DNA of 64,000 bases from Candidatus Thiodiazotropha endolucinida (GCF_001715975.1 NZ_MARB01000019.1:16402-80401), one strand, 5' to 3'; counted from the stretch's first letter, positions 19,248 through 30,274 are shown. Notes: generated by a model from the letters alone, not told the origin. Program-made: numbers and translations.

Positions 19248-19324
19248 TTCCGGGGGGGCTGGGGCTAGTAGAGTATTGGATTCCTGGCGCAATCCAGCTT
19301 GTGAAATACAGCTTTACAGTGGAT

Positions 19325-20278
19325 TCAGTTTAGATCGAAATTGAGTGTTTGCGGCTTTCCGTTGCGCACGATTTCCACCTGAATGTTCCTCACATCCTTC
19401 AGTTTTTCAATCAGTTTCATCGCCTCCTTGTCATTGGACAAGGCAATGCCGTTCACCGAGGTCACCAGATCCGAGGGCCGCACTCCCAGCTGATTATAGA
19501 GTTCACGATTCTTTTGCGGCAAAATTCGATATCCCTTCATGCCTTCCCTGGATTTCACAGGTACGAAACGAACAAATTCAAAAATCTTCAACGGCTCATT
19601 GCGCAACAGATCACTATACTTCTTCAGATTTTTGCTTGTGCTGTTGGTTACCGCTCCCGGCCCGAATCCCGTTTGCGATGAGCGGCTTGTGGCCCTTGTG
19701 CTACCCCGGGTATTTGTTGTGGTTCTTGGCTTCGATACCTTGGGAAATCGTAACACTTCCGACTGCCCATTCCTCAACAACACCACCCGATCCTCGAAGA
19801 CTGCCTGCAAGGTAACCCCCGACATGACTGCATTGCCGACTTTATAGTATTTTTGCACATTGCCCGATGTTCCGATGATGGCCTCTCCCTTTTCAGCTTC
19901 ATCAGCCACAAATACCCCATGCAGTGTCAAATTGAGTCTGGTTTCCGGTGCCTTGGTATCGATTTTCTTTACTGTTTTGGCAGCTCCTGCAACACCAAAC
20001 AGGTGAAGTTTAGCCACACTATCGAGCTGATTGGAGGTCGTCTTCCGCTGAGTGTTCGGCGTGGATTTAACGCCTTGTGGTTGCATCTTCTGTTGAATCT
20101 CGGGTGCAGGTATCAGGCTCCATGTGAGATCCGCGGCTCGCCAACTGATCAGTAAAACCAGTATCAACGCTACAGCCACCGGCAGCTGCTTGGTGAGCAG
20201 CTTCTCCAGCCATTTTGGTGCTGTTTTTTCCGACATCCAGTCGTTGAAATAGCTTTGAGCCTGTGTTGCGATGTTCAT
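19325..20278 (-). CDS. gspC: Type II secretion protein C
   Basis: 317-residue inner-membrane GspC that links the secretin to the inner-membrane platform. One N-terminal membrane segment (LPVAVALILVLLISW) is followed by the homology region (LHLFGVAGA, LNLTLHGVFVADE, YKVGNAVMSGVTLQAVFEDR). A C-terminal PDZ domain follows (GYRILPQKNRELYNQLGVRP, DLVTSVNGIALSN). No other gsp genes are in the window, so it stands apart from the rest of the system, as gspC sometimes does with gspD. Confidence 0.9.
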   Translation of the reverse strand: MNIATQAQSYFNDWMSEKTAPKWLEKLLTKQLPVAVALILVLLISWRAADLTWSLIPAPEIQQKMQPQGVKSTPNTQRKTTSNQLDSVAKLHLFGVAGAAKTVKKIDTKAPETRLNLTLHGVFVADEAEKGEAIIGTSGNVQKYYKVGNAVMSGVTLQAVFEDRVVLLRNGQSEVLRFPKVSKPRTTTNTRGSTRATSRSSQTGFGPGAVTNSTSKNLKKYSDLLRNEPLKIFEFVRFVPVKSREGMKGYRILPQKNRELYNQLGVRPSDLVTSVNGIALSNDKEAMKLIEKLKDVRNIQVEIVRNGKPQTLNFDLN

Positions 20279-20298
20279 CGATCTCCCCGTATACCCGT

Positions 20299-20877
20299 TT
20301 ATTCCTTACTTTCCGGATATCGCATCAGCTTTGGGTTAAGTTTGAATGCTGTTTTTATCTTAGCAAGCATTTTTTCAGCCAGTCTGTGATCCACCTCCGG
20401 CCCGACACGGATACGGTAGTGGAGTTTACCGTTCAACCTGACCTTTTCCATCTGCGCCGGTAGATCTGCCTTACGTAGGCGTTTGACCAGATTTTCAGCA
20501 TTTTTCTCATTCGTAAGACTGGCAACCTGGATCATCCATGCAGTTGGAGATAGTCTATTTGATGCATTCCCGCTTGCTTTGACCGGCTTCGATACAGGCG
20601 GTTTAACTTCCTTGGTGACAGTCGGCTCCGGTTTGGACATCTTCTGTGGTTCCGGCTTCTTTATTGCAGGCACCGGCTGTGGTTCAGTCGCCCTTGGCTG
20701 CTGATTCCTCTTTTCCGGTACGGATTTATTGAGCGCCGGTTTGACTGGAATGGTGTAATCTGAGTCGGTACGCCTTTCAACAGGCTCTTCAATAAGCATA
20801 GGCACGAATATCACGACCAATGCAACAAGCACCGCACCTCCCAGTAATCGCTGTTTGAGTCTCTCCTCCAATCCCAT
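20299..20877 (-). CDS. dedD: SPOR-domain cell division protein DedD
   Basis: 192-residue septal protein. An N-terminal membrane segment (LLGGAVLVALVVIFVPMLI) follows a short basic start (GLEERLKQR). A Pro/Lys-rich linker leads to a C-terminal SPOR domain (WMIQVASLTNEKNAENLVKR) that binds denuded septal glycan. It lies directly after folC, the standard order. ATG at 20877 is preferred to a GTG two codons upstream. Confidence 0.88.
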   Translation of the reverse strand: MGLEERLKQRLLGGAVLVALVVIFVPMLIEEPVERRTDSDYTIPVKPALNKSVPEKRNQQPRATEPQPVPAIKKPEPQKMSKPEPTVTKEVKPPVSKPVKASGNASNRLSPTAWMIQVASLTNEKNAENLVKRLRKADLPAQMEKVRLNGKLHYRIRVGPEVDHRLAEKMLAKIKTAFKLNPKLMRYPESKE

Positions 20878-20979
20878 ATTCACTATTCCAGCTTACGATT
20901 CAGTGACAAGTCGAACATGTTCCAATAATTCGCTCCTTGCCTGTTCAGCCAAGTATATCAGCTCAACTCCGGATAACCC

Positions 20980-22248
20980 TCATGACAAATTCAAATTGTG
21001 CATAGCCTCTCCCACAATCAGGAAAGACCCGAAGATCAGAATCAAATCCTGGGGTTCCGCCCGATTCCTACAGGCCTGGAAAGCCTCGGAAAAGGTATGA
21101 TGACAGCTGATCGGTTGTTTCACCCCCTCCTGCCTCAGGTTGTCGGCAAGTTGTTCCGCCGTGCGACCGCGCCAGCCATTCAAGTCAAGCAGATGCCAAC
21201 TCGCCAGCAGCGCCCCTATCATTTGGACAGCATCGGCCGCATTCTTGTCCTGCAACATCCCGAACAACGCATGGATACGCCCCTGCCAGTTCATCTGGTT
21301 CAAGGCATCGCGCAGGGCTTCCAATGATTGCCTGTTATGGGCGACATCCAATAGTAATGCGGGTGCAGCCGGTACGAAATGCAGTCGCCCCGCCAGCCTG
21401 ACATCACGCAATCCCTCGGCTATGAAATTCTCATGCAGAGGAAAACGATCTTGCAGCAGATGACACACCATCACAACCGCACTGGCATTCAGAAGCTGCT
21501 TGCTACCTGTCAAACCCGGTTCCGGGAGTTCCAACTCCACACCCTTCGGCCCCGACCAGCGCCACCCGATATCACATACTTGATGGGTGAAATCCCTACC
21601 AAACTGGTAGATATCCGCCTCTAATTGATCTGCGTGATCGAGTACCGACCGCGGCATGGCCGGATCTGCTAAAACCACAGGCTTATGACCGCGCATTATA
21701 CCCGCCTTCTCCCTACCGATTGATTCAACATCATTACCGAGCCAATCGGTATGGTCCAGATCGATGGTGGTGATCAGGGCAACATCGGCGTCGACGATGT
21801 TCACCGCATCGAGACGACCGCCAAGCCCAACCTCCAGGATCACCAGATCCGGCTTCTCCGAAGCGAAACAGATCAGTGCCGCCAGGGTAGCGAATTCGAA
21901 ATAACTCAGACTTATCTGCTCCCTTGCCTGATCAATCATCTCGAAGGCACGGCATAGCTGCTGATCGGAAACCGGCTTACCATTCAGGCGAATGCGTTCG
22001 TTGTAGCGGATGAGATGCGGCGAGGTGAAGCTGCCGATTTGGATACCTGCCCGGAGGTATATCGATTCAAGCATGGCTACACAAGAGCCTTTGCCATTGG
22101 TGCCGGCTACCGTTATCACCTGGGCCTGGAATGAAACCGATTGCAGTCGCTGCCAAACGGTCTTAACCCGCTGCAAGCCCAGGTCGATCTCTCTTGGATG
22201 CAGCTGCGCCTGCCAGTCGAGCCATTGATCCAAGGTCTCAAAACGCAC
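20980..22248 (-). CDS. folC: Folylpolyglutamate/dihydrofolate synthase
   Basis: Bifunctional ligase of 422 residues that makes dihydrofolate and adds glutamates to folates. It has the P-loop ITVAGTNGKGSCVAMLES, the Mur-ligase-type GLGGRLDAVNIVDADVALIT and TTIDLDHTDWLG, and DVAHNRQSLEAL in the C-terminal domain. Between accD and dedD as expected. The 136-base gap before accD is AT-rich and probably holds a promoter. Confidence 0.95.
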   Translation of the reverse strand: MRFETLDQWLDWQAQLHPREIDLGLQRVKTVWQRLQSVSFQAQVITVAGTNGKGSCVAMLESIYLRAGIQIGSFTSPHLIRYNERIRLNGKPVSDQQLCRAFEMIDQAREQISLSYFEFATLAALICFASEKPDLVILEVGLGGRLDAVNIVDADVALITTIDLDHTDWLGNDVESIGREKAGIMRGHKPVVLADPAMPRSVLDHADQLEADIYQFGRDFTHQVCDIGWRWSGPKGVELELPEPGLTGSKQLLNASAVVMVCHLLQDRFPLHENFIAEGLRDVRLAGRLHFVPAAPALLLDVAHNRQSLEALRDALNQMNWQGRIHALFGMLQDKNAADAVQMIGALLASWHLLDLNGWRGRTAEQLADNLRQEGVKQPISCHHTFSEAFQACRNRAEPQDLILIFGSFLIVGEAMHNLNLS

Positions 22249-22384
22249 CGTTGAGACTCCAACGACCCATATCGCAAACCTTCAACCGGGTTACAAAAAA
22301 TCTATATTTATGATTTACAATCAAAAACTTATTTCAAAAAAATCATAATTTGGAAAATCCCTTGGCGCTCTGTTGCAATATCCA

Positions 22385-23245
22385 TCAGGCCCTGGGCTTA
22401 CTCAGCAAGATACTGAGCAAGTCAGCAATACGGTCTCGCATATCACGGCGGTCAATGATCATATCGATGGCGCCATGATCGAGTAGGAATTCACTGCGCT
22501 GAAAACCTTCAGGGAGCTTTTCGCGCACTGTCTGTTCAATAACCCGGGGACCCGCGAAACCGATCAAGGCATTCGGCTCCGCCACATTGATGTCACCCAG
22601 CATCGCCAGGCTGGCCGAGACGCCACCCATAGTGGGATCGGTCATCACCGAGATAAAGGGCAGACCGCGCTTTTGCAGCCGCTCGAGTGCTGCGCTTGTC
22701 TTGGCCATCTGCATCAAAGAGAAGAGTGATTCCTGCATCCGCGCACCGCCACTGGCTGAAAAACAGACCAAAGGTGTGTGCCTCTCCAACGCCATGTTGA
22801 CAGCACGCACAAAGCGTTCACCCACGACCGATCCCATCGAGCCCCCCATAAAGCTGAACTCGAAGGCGGCGACAACCAGGTCGATACCCTTCAATTGGCC
22901 ACGCATGGCCACCAAGGCCTCTTTCTCACCCGAACCCTTTTGCGCCTGGCTGAGACGTTCTTTGTACTTTTTGCTGTCCTTGAATTTTAATGGATCAACC
23001 GACTCCAGGTTCGCACCTATCTCTTCCCGGGGTTCCGGATCGAGAAAGGTCTCAAGGCGACGCCTGGCGCCAATCCTGTTGTGGTGGTTGCATTTAGGAC
23101 AGACGTCGAGATTCCGTTCCATCTCCGCCCGGTAGAGAATAGCGCTGCACCCCGGACATTTGGCCCATAGCCCCTCCGGTACCGCACGTTTGTGTCCGGC
23201 ATCCGTACGGATGCGGCTAGGCATCAGTTTTTCAAACCAACTCAT
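22385..23245 (-). CDS. accD: Acetyl-CoA carboxylase carboxyltransferase subunit beta
   Basis: 286-residue subunit of the carboxyltransferase that makes malonyl-CoA for fatty acid synthesis. The N-terminal four-Cys zinc ribbon is visible ([19 protein letters not shown]), then the crotonase-like core ([46 protein letters not shown]). Ordinary length. Between trpA and folC. Confidence 0.97.
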   Translation of the reverse strand: MSWFEKLMPSRIRTDAGHKRAVPEGLWAKCPGCSAILYRAEMERNLDVCPKCNHHNRIGARRRLETFLDPEPREEIGANLESVDPLKFKDSKKYKERLSQAQKGSGEKEALVAMRGQLKGIDLVVAAFEFSFMGGSMGSVVGERFVRAVNMALERHTPLVCFSASGGARMQESLFSLMQMAKTSAALERLQKRGLPFISVMTDPTMGGVSASLAMLGDINVAEPNALIGFAGPRVIEQTVREKLPEGFQRSEFLLDHGAIDMIIDRRDMRDRIADLLSILLSKPRA

Positions 23246-23318
23246 AAGATGTACGACCCTTGTTATCTCGTCATTGCCACTGGATTCATAGATCCAGTTG
23301 GTATATGTCTCAGCGTAA

Positions 23319-24128
23319 TCAGTTTGCCTGGTCCATTGCCACCCTCATGGATGAGAGGACTTCCCGCAATGATGCACCGATCTTCTCCGGTTCATCCGCC
23401 AGGGCTTCCACACGTGAAACCAGTGCGCTGCCGACCACTACGGCATCAGCAAGCGCGGAAACGGCTGCAGCGGTTTGCGCATCCTTGATGCCGAATCCGA
23501 CCCCCACCGGCAGATCGCTTGCGGCACGAATCTCAGCCAGTTTCTCATCCAGGGACTGCAGATCCAAATGACTGGCGCCTGTTACCCCTTTCACGGAGAC
23601 ATAGTAGACGAAGCCTCCAGCCAAGTCACAGATCCGTTGAATACGTTCAGTTGTACTGGTAGGCGCCACGAGATAGATCTGATCAATCGATTTTGCCTGC
23701 AATAGCTGCTGCAGATCCTCACCCTCCTCGGGCGGAATATCGACCACCAGTATACCATCCACACCGGCCCCTGCCGCCTGTATGGCGAATTGCTCATATC
23801 CCATTGTTTCAATGGGATTGAGATAGCCCATCAAAATCACCGGTGTTTCAGCATCGAACTGCCTGAACTGGGCAACCATCTCCAATACATCACGCAGACT
23901 GACATGGTATTCCAATGCCCGTTCACTGGCCCTCTGGATCACCGGACCATCGGCCATCGGGTCGGAAAACGGTACCCCCAACTCGATCAGGTCCGCACCA
24001 GCGGATACCAGATCGTGCATCAGATCAACAGTAATCTCCGGGATCGGATCACCGGCGGTGATGAAAGGAATCAGCGCTTTCCTGCCCTCCGCCTTGAGCT
24101 GTGCAAACTTCTTACCGATCTGGCTCAT
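23319..24128 (-). CDS. trpA: Tryptophan synthase alpha subunit
   Basis: 269-residue TIM-barrel subunit that cleaves indole-3-glycerol phosphate. The catalytic Glu ([18 protein letters not shown]) and Asp are present, with [20 protein letters not shown] and [14 protein letters not shown] for phosphate binding. It overlaps the end of trpB by four bases, indicating coupled translation. Confidence 0.97.
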   Translation of the reverse strand: MSQIGKKFAQLKAEGRKALIPFITAGDPIPEITVDLMHDLVSAGADLIELGVPFSDPMADGPVIQRASERALEYHVSLRDVLEMVAQFRQFDAETPVILMGYLNPIETMGYEQFAIQAAGAGVDGILVVDIPPEEGEDLQQLLQAKSIDQIYLVAPTSTTERIQRICDLAGGFVYYVSVKGVTGASHLDLQSLDEKLAEIRAASDLPVGVGFGIKDAQTAAAVSALADAVVVGSALVSRVEALADEPEKIGASLREVLSSMRVAMDQAN

Positions 24129-25339
24129 AACTGGATCCCCTCTCGCGCCGCTACAGTATGCATGTCCTTGTCGCCCCTGCCCGAGAGGTTGACCAGGATA
24201 ATCTGGTCCGGACTCATGGTAGTGGCAAGCTTTGCCGCGTAGGCAAGGGCGTGGCTCGACTCGAGTGCAGGAATGATGCCCTCGATCCTGGTCAGATCAT
24301 GAAATGCCGCAAGGGCCTGGTCGTCGGTCACTGCGACATAGTTGGCGCGGCCGCTATCCTTCAGCCACGCATGCTCCGGACCAACCCCTGGATAATCAAG
24401 GCCGGCGGATATGGAATGGGTCTCTATAATCTGTCCATCCTTGTCCTCCATCAGGTAGGTGCGATTGCCATGCAACACACCAGGTTGTCCGGCACAGAGC
24501 GGTGCAGCGTGCTGACCTGTTTCCAAACCGTTTCCGGCGGCCTCGACGCCATAGATGGCGATCTCTTTGTCATCCAGATAGGGGTAGAAAAGCCCGATCG
24601 CATTTGATCCTCCACCGACACAAGCGACCAGCGCATCCGGTTGCCGACCTGCCTGGCGTTCCATCTGGGGACGTGCCTCTCTGCCGATAACCGCCTGGAA
24701 ATCCCGTACCATCGCCGGATAGGGGTGGGGCCCGGCAACCGTACCAATGATATAAAAGGTGTTATCCACATTGGTCACCCAATCTCGCATGGCCTCATTG
24801 AGCGCGTCCTTGAGGGTTCTGGAACCCGATTCAACAGCCCTCACCTCTGCACCCAGCAGGCGCATGCGATAGACGTTCGCCTCCTGCCGCGCAATATCTA
24901 CAGCCCCCATATAGACAACGCACTCCAAACCAAGCCTGGCAGCCACTGTGGCACTGGCCACACCATGTTGACCGGCACCCGTCTCGGCGATGATCCGGGC
25001 CTTACCCATATGCCTGGCAAGCAGCGCCTGTCCCACCGTGTTATTGACCTTGTGGGCACCGGTATGGTTAAGGTCTTCTCGCTTCAGATAGATCTGAGCA
25101 CCACCCAACTTTTCACTCCAGCGCTTGGCATGATAGATGGGGGAAGGACGGCCGACATAGTGAGCAAGATCCTGATCCAGCTCCTCGAGAAACTCCGGGT
25201 CATTCATAAAACGATGGTAGGCTTGACGTAACTCTTCAAGCGGCGCCATCAGGGTTTCCGAGACAAAGAGCCCACCATATGGACCAAAATGCCCCTTATG
25301 ATCGGGTAGGGACCCAATGATTTTCTCAGTTGTCTCCAC
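24125..25339 (-). CDS. trpB: Tryptophan synthase beta subunit
   Basis: 404-residue PLP enzyme that joins indole and serine. The PLP lysine is in [11 protein letters not shown], the catalytic Glu in [14 protein letters not shown], and the phosphate loop is [13 protein letters not shown] start it at the GTG at 25339 (METTEKIIG), which has GGGAG upstream and gives the family's normal length; it overlaps trpF by 14 bases. A longer open frame to 25408 would add 23 residues inside trpF. Confidence 0.96.
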   Translation of the reverse strand: METTEKIIGSLPDHKGHFGPYGGLFVSETLMAPLEELRQAYHRFMNDPEFLEELDQDLAHYVGRPSPIYHAKRWSEKLGGAQIYLKREDLNHTGAHKVNNTVGQALLARHMGKARIIAETGAGQHGVASATVAARLGLECVVYMGAVDIARQEANVYRMRLLGAEVRAVESGSRTLKDALNEAMRDWVTNVDNTFYIIGTVAGPHPYPAMVRDFQAVIGREARPQMERQAGRQPDALVACVGGGSNAIGLFYPYLDDKEIAIYGVEAAGNGLETGQHAAPLCAGQPGVLHGNRTYLMEDKDGQIIETHSISAGLDYPGVGPEHAWLKDSGRANYVAVTDDQALAAFHDLTRIEGIIPALESSHALAYAAKLATTMSPDQIILVNLSGRGDKDMHTVAAREGIQL

Positions 25340-25949
25340 GCTTAACTCCCGCAATAAATGCCTCAATTTTTGCCGCGTCTTTAACACCCTTTGAGCGTTC
25401 GACACCACCGCTCACATCCACCGCATAGGGATGCACCTGCTTAATAGCCTGGGCCACATTTTGCGGATCGAGACCACCTGCAAGGATTATCCTCGAAGCC
25501 AGGGTTGCAGGTATTCGACCCCAATCGAAACACTGGCCGGTTCCTCCGGGAACACCCGCCTTGTAGCTGTCCAGCAACAGCCCAGCCGCTCTGCCGTAAG
25601 CACGCGCAATCTCGGCTAGATCAATCCCCTCGCGCATACGGATCGCCTTGATCCACGGTCTGGCATATCGACTGCACTCATGCGCCGACTCGTCACCATG
25701 AAATTGCAACAGATCGATTTGAACTTCATGTATATATCTTTCAATCGTATCCCGATCCTGATCGACAAACAGACCAACTACCGTGACGAAGGGTGGCAGG
25801 CTTTCCACAATGGTCTTGGCCTGCTGTAGTGAAACGGCACGCGGGCTGGCAGGGTAGAATACCAAGCCTATGGCATCAGCGCCCAACCGAACAGCATCGG
25901 CAGCGTCTTCAACCCTGGTAATGCCGCAAATTTTGATACGTGTTCTCAT
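25326..25949 (-). CDS. trpF: Phosphoribosylanthranilate isomerase
   Basis: 207-residue TIM-barrel isomerase of tryptophan synthesis. CGITRVEDA holds the catalytic Cys, [10 protein letters not shown] the middle strand, and [14 protein letters not shown] plus [17 protein letters not shown] the catalytic Asp and phosphate loop. First gene of trpF-trpB-trpA; no leader peptide or attenuator is evident in the 90 bases upstream. Confidence 0.96.
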   Translation of the reverse strand: MRTRIKICGITRVEDAADAVRLGADAIGLVFYPASPRAVSLQQAKTIVESLPPFVTVVGLFVDQDRDTIERYIHEVQIDLLQFHGDESAHECSRYARPWIKAIRMREGIDLAEIARAYGRAAGLLLDSYKAGVPGGTGQCFDWGRIPATLASRIILAGGLDPQNVAQAIKQVHPYAVDVSGGVERSKGVKDAAKIEAFIAGVKRGDN

Positions 25950-26007
25950 AAGCTGCTGAAAGATACATGATGCATCACCCTGAGGCTAGTGTAGTATTGA
26001 CAGGTTC

Positions 26008-26040
26008 TAGGGCCTGTTAACACTAATCCAATGCGCCCTA
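26008..26040 (+). repeat. Dispersed repeat at the truA stop codon
   Basis: TAGGGCCTGTTAACACTAAT, then CCAATGCGCCCTA: a complete 33-base unit with complementary ends (TAGGGC/GCCCTA). On the minus strand its closing TAG is the truA stop codon. It separates truA from trpF. Confidence 0.75.
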
Positions 26041-26820
26041 ATACAGGCAAAAACCTGATCCGGGCGGATCAGGGATCGCAAATGCCTGCGGATAGTCGAC
26101 CTTCGTCAGATAGAGCCCTTGTGGCGGCGCTGTAACCCCACCCAGCGTACGATCACGCAACTCCAAAACATCCTGAGTCCACGACTCATCCTGTTCGCCT
26201 TTTCCGATAGCAATCAAAACACCGGCGATATTGCGCACCATATGATGTAAAAAGGCATTGGCATAAACCTCGATTGAGATAAACTCGCCAACCCGTTCGA
26301 CCTGCAGTCGGTGAACTGTCCTGACCGGATGTTTGGCTTGACACCCCATCGCCCGGTATGAAGAGAAGTCGTGGGTACCGACCAGTGCCTGTGCCGCCCG
26401 CTGCATGCGTAACTCATCCAGGGGACGGTGAATCCAAACCGCCCGATCACGCCACTGGGCAGAACGAAACCGCCGATTCAGGATCAGGTAACGGTAACGC
26501 CTGGCAGCAGCGGAAAAGCGTGCGTGAAACGCTGCCGGGACCTCTTTGGCCCAACCGATGCTGATATCCATCGGCAGATTGGCATTGCTTCCCAACACCC
26601 AGGAGCGATCGGATCTTTTGGCATCTGTCTCAAAATGAACCACTTGCCCCGTGGCATGCACACCGCAGTCTGTCCGGCCGGCACAGTGAACTGTCACCTC
26701 ATGATCAGCCACCCTGGAGAGTGCCTGTTGTAACAACTCCTGTACACTCCGAACATCTCCCTGGTACTGCCAGCCGTGAAATGCACTGCCATCGTATTCC
26801 ACACCCAGCGCTATCTTCAT
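26038..26820 (-). CDS. truA: tRNA pseudouridine(38-40) synthase
   Basis: 260-residue enzyme that modifies the tRNA anticodon stem. The catalytic Asp is in CAGRTDCGVHATGQVVHF. The start MKIALGVEYDGSAFHGWQY and HHMVRNIAGVLIAIGKG are characteristic. The ATG at 26820 is chosen on homology; a longer frame to 26856 adds twelve unusual residues. Between trpF and fimV, the standard order. Confidence 0.96.
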   Translation of the reverse strand: MKIALGVEYDGSAFHGWQYQGDVRSVQELLQQALSRVADHEVTVHCAGRTDCGVHATGQVVHFETDAKRSDRSWVLGSNANLPMDISIGWAKEVPAAFHARFSAAARRYRYLILNRRFRSAQWRDRAVWIHRPLDELRMQRAAQALVGTHDFSSYRAMGCQAKHPVRTVHRLQVERVGEFISIEVYANAFLHHMVRNIAGVLIAIGKGEQDESWTQDVLELRDRTLGGVTAPPQGLYLTKVDYPQAFAIPDPPGSGFCLY

Positions 26821-26856
26821 CACATACCCTGATTTAAATAAGGCTCTTCGCCACAT

Positions 26857-27160
26857 AAAGTTGCTTTAATGAGTAAACAACCAATCAAATTATTTTAAAT
26901 AAAAAACCTTGATCATGCCGCGAATGAACGCCAATCACCGCAAACTATCGCAAATAACAGGACATTGTTAGTGGTGATCGCATAAATAATTCCATCTAAT
27001 TTCCGATGTAAGAAACCTTCATAGGATTTCAAAGTTCATAGCATTTGGATTACAAATCACTGACTGATTTTAAACAATTCGCGTTTATTGGCGGTGACTA
27101 GCGTGCATTAGCGGCTAGTTCTTTCTCTTTAACTTGGCTTTTTGATCTAGGGTAAGAGCA
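26857..27160. other. AT-rich intergenic region with degenerate short repeats
   Basis: No gene seen. It contains several variants of a GCGAATGAACGC / TCACCGC word in both orientations (near 26921 and, inverted, near 27078), also present at 3615. It probably holds the truA promoter and the 3' flank of fimV. Confidence 0.5.
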
Positions 27161-27162
27161 AT

Positions 27163-27190
27163 AAAAAAGGGCGCACCAGAAGTGCGCCCC
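27163..27190 (-). terminator. Rho-independent terminator of fimV
   Basis: On the minus strand GGGCGCAC-TTCT-GTGCGCCC is followed by six T residues, about 25 bases after the fimV stop. A strong stem with a U-tract. Confidence 0.9.
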
Positions 27191-27214
27191 TTATTAGATT
27201 TGAAAGTCTCTGAC

Positions 27215-29938
27215 TTAAGCACCGAGACCGTTGAGTAACTCCTGGGCCTCTTTCTGTTGTGCTTCACTGCCTTCGCTGGAGACCTCGTCAAGGATGCTTT
27301 TGGCGCCTTCAATATCACCCATGTCTATATAGGCCCGGGCCAAATCCAACTTGGTCGTAATCTCATCCGTGGAGTCGAGATCCAGGTTTTCACTATGACT
27401 TTGCAACAGACTCAACTCATCCACAGCTTCTGAGTCTTCGCTATCGAGATCCGACGAGAGCCCTTCCAGTTCCTTTTCGATACTCTCCAGATCCAGGTTG
27501 TCCAGTGTTTCGGAATCTTCGAGTTCTATGGCGTCGGATACATCCGATGCACCCAAATCAGCAGCAATCTCCGAATCTCCTTCAACGTCGGAAAGATCGA
27601 AGGGCTGAGGCTCTTCAGCGGCACTGCTCTGCTCAGAGTCCATATCCAGATCACTGAGATCGATATCCAGCGCCTCTTCCTCTTCCGCCGGGCTCTCTCC
27701 AGACTCCATCTTGTTTAGAAATTCCGAGTCCAGCGACAGATTGCCTTCGAGACTCTCGGAATCCATTTCATCAAGATTTTCAAGACCACTCAGATCCATT
27801 GAATCGATTTCTAAGTCAGAAGAATCCTGAGCTTCGGGTGTCTCGGCCATCTCTTCGGCTTCGGCGGCCGGTTCGGAGCCGAGATCCAAGCCAAGGTCAT
27901 CCAGTGCCTCATCTGCCGCAGCGACACCGCCCGCGGCCATGCCGGCAGCCCCTGCAAACAGTGCGTATGACGGATCCAGCTCTTTACCCATTGCAGCGAT
28001 TTTTGACCAGGTTTCCGGCTCTTTATCCTCCAATCCCGCATCGTGGAGTTGTTGAGCAAGGGAGTTGAAATCCTGATGCTTTTTCGCAGAAAAGTAGATT
28101 TCAGCAAGTTTGTGCTTGAGCTCCTCACGTTCCGGATTCTTCTCTATCGCCTGCTTGATCAGCTCTTCAGCCTGTTGATAACGGCCATAGGCGATATAGA
28201 CATCTGCCTCGGAGAGAGGATCGACTTCACCCGTCTCATCCTGCAGCGCATCGATATCACTGGGAGAGAAATCACTCATGAATGAGGTTTCATCAGTCGG
28301 CGCGGTAAGTGAACTGGAATCTTCCTTGCCCGCGGTTACGACACCACTGTCAGGCGACACCAGAATGCTCTCGGCGAATTCTGCCTCAGCCTCTTTCCGA
28401 CGACGCATGATCATCCACAACAGGCCAATCAGCAATACCGCAACACCACCGACAATCCCCAACAGGGTGCTGTTTTCCTTGATGCCATCGAAATAGCTCA
28501 CCTTCTTCGGCGGTAACACGGCAACAGGCGGTTTCGCCGGTTCCGGTTGAGCCGTAGGCGTTGGAGTTGGGGCCGGGGCCGGGGTCGGCTCTACAGCGGG
28601 CGGAGTCGCTTCCGCTACAGGTGCTTCCTGCTGCATGGCTTCATCGATCCGTGCCTCGATATCGACCTCTTCGATCACGGTACCTGGAGGAACAGGTACA
28701 ACAGGTTCCTCAGCCTCGACGGTTGTCGGTTCCAGTTCGGGTTCAGTTGCGGCAACATCCTCCGCCACCTCTGGCTCCATCTCCGGCTCGGGCACCTCTG
28801 CCGGAGCAACCTCGACCGCCTCCATCTCCTCCATTTTCTCAGCAGCGATATCTTGTGCAGACTGTATCTCCGCCAACTGATCACTCTTCAGAGTGAGTAA
28901 CCGCTGGATATCCTGAATCTGCTTCTCCAGCTCCTGCACACGGCTGCGCAGTGCATTGTTCTCCTGCACGACCCCTTCATTGGATTCGCGAACAAGCATG
29001 ATCTCGTCTTGCAAGCGATCGATCTCACTTTCGGATTCGGCCATGCCTTCCCGTTCGGCAGCTTCGCCCTCACCAGGTTTGGCTGAAATCAGACGCAGAC
29101 GATCCTCTTCCTTGGCCTCGGTTTCGGTGGGCTTTTTGGAAACCACGGGCCTGGGTGCGTCACCAGTACGCCCTGCCTGCCAGGCCCTGGTCTGTGCAAG
29201 AAACTCATCACGCGCTTCCCGCTTGGATATTGAGGTCACGCCCGAATCCTCGGGCAGCCGCAGTATTTTGCCGACCTTGAGGTTATTGACGTTGTTATTG
29301 ATAAATGCAGAGGGATTATGGCGCTGCAGTGCCATCATCACCTGTTCCACGGACTCATCGGACCGCTGCATGCCCTTGGCAATATTCCAGAGATTGTCAT
29401 TGGGCTGTACCGGACCGTATTCCCTGGCACCGCCCTCGCTGCTCGTTGAGGAGGTTACCATTGGCGGCCGAGACCTACTGACCTGGGTTGTAGGTGTCAT
29501 TGTGGTCGTGGGAGCTGTAACGGGCTGTGGAGCGCGTTTAAGGGTAACCGGCGGATCAAGCAGCACCGTATACTCACGTACCAGTCTGCCTTTCGGCCAA
29601 TTCACCTCAATCAGAAAATTCAGAAAGGGCTCTCGAATGGCATCAGAGCTCGAGATGGAGATCACCGGTTTGCCGGCGGGGGTCAGCATCGGAGCGAACT
29701 TCAGGCCAGTCAACAGATAGGGCCTCTCCATGCCCGCTTTCTCGAAGGCCTCGCGTGAGGCAAGCGAAACACGAACATCCTGCAACTCTTCCTGGGATAC
29801 TGAAAGCAGATCGATATCGGCTTTGAAGGCTTGGTTGAGAGCAGACTGGGGATGAATTTCACCCAATCCGAGAGCCAAAGCACCAACGGGTGATAGGGCT
29901 GTTGCGACAGCCACTGCCAGAGACAGCTTACGAATCAT
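27215..29938 (-). CDS. fimV: FimV-family polar hub protein
   Basis: 907-residue FimV-like protein, which in relatives organises the cell pole, type IV pili and twitching. Signal peptide (LSLAVAVATALSPVGALA), then the conserved LGEIHPQSALNQAFKADIDL region, a LysM-type segment (EYGPVQPNDNLWNIAKGM) and a coiled coil (RVQELEKQIQDIQRLL). Then come a Pro/Glu-rich linker, one membrane segment near residue 490, a TPR-like region (YGRYQQAEELIKQAIEKNPE), a very acidic stretch, and the C-terminal FimV domain (TKLDLARAYIDMGDIEGAK). Start at 29938 because AAGGAGGAAGC precedes it and the signal peptide begins there. Confidence 0.94.
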   Translation of the reverse strand: MIRKLSLAVAVATALSPVGALALGLGEIHPQSALNQAFKADIDLLSVSQEELQDVRVSLASREAFEKAGMERPYLLTGLKFAPMLTPAGKPVISISSSDAIREPFLNFLIEVNWPKGRLVREYTVLLDPPVTLKRAPQPVTAPTTTMTPTTQVSRSRPPMVTSSTSSEGGAREYGPVQPNDNLWNIAKGMQRSDESVEQVMMALQRHNPSAFINNNVNNLKVGKILRLPEDSGVTSISKREARDEFLAQTRAWQAGRTGDAPRPVVSKKPTETEAKEEDRLRLISAKPGEGEAAEREGMAESESEIDRLQDEIMLVRESNEGVVQENNALRSRVQELEKQIQDIQRLLTLKSDQLAEIQSAQDIAAEKMEEMEAVEVAPAEVPEPEMEPEVAEDVAATEPELEPTTVEAEEPVVPVPPGTVIEEVDIEARIDEAMQQEAPVAEATPPAVEPTPAPAPTPTPTAQPEPAKPPVAVLPPKKVSYFDGIKENSTLLGIVGGVAVLLIGLLWMIMRRRKEAEAEFAESILVSPDSGVVTAGKEDSSSLTAPTDETSFMSDFSPSDIDALQDETGEVDPLSEADVYIAYGRYQQAEELIKQAIEKNPEREELKHKLAEIYFSAKKHQDFNSLAQQLHDAGLEDKEPETWSKIAAMGKELDPSYALFAGAAGMAAGGVAAADEALDDLGLDLGSEPAAEAEEMAETPEAQDSSDLEIDSMDLSGLENLDEMDSESLEGNLSLDSEFLNKMESGESPAEEEEALDIDLSDLDMDSEQSSAAEEPQPFDLSDVEGDSEIAADLGASDVSDAIELEDSETLDNLDLESIEKELEGLSSDLDSEDSEAVDELSLLQSHSENLDLDSTDEITTKLDLARAYIDMGDIEGAKSILDEVSSEGSEAQQKEAQELLNGLGA

Positions 29939-30274
29939 GCTTCCTCCTTGCCAGAAAACATAACCCACCGGTCAAACTCATTCCGAAATATAGTGTTCAA
30001 AATGGTCCCCTGAACAGTCCCGATAGGTTTAGAATAGACTTAATAATTAGTCGCTAACTATAGCTGATAAATGATCTTTTTACCAAAACTTCGATGATCT
30101 TCACACTATTTTTTGCGATACTTTGCCAGTGCTAGCCGGCGACTACCCAAAGTGAGAAACAGGTCGAATTTTTCACGCTGAATAAATTCCCCTCTACGCC
30201 TGATGACCCTCTGTCATTTCCATCTGTTGCAAAACGACGCTGAATCGATCTCTCCACTCCCTGGCCTGAAATAG
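29939..30274. other. Intergenic region upstream of fimV
   Basis: About 340 bases with no convincing gene on either strand. It carries the fimV promoter region (AT-rich, 30000-30130) and ends at the asd terminator. Confidence 0.5.

Noticed and set aside
28547-29720. Several plus-strand frames of 80-254 codons
   Set aside because: They are antisense to the low-complexity Glu/Pro-rich part of fimV; no ribosome sites or family features.
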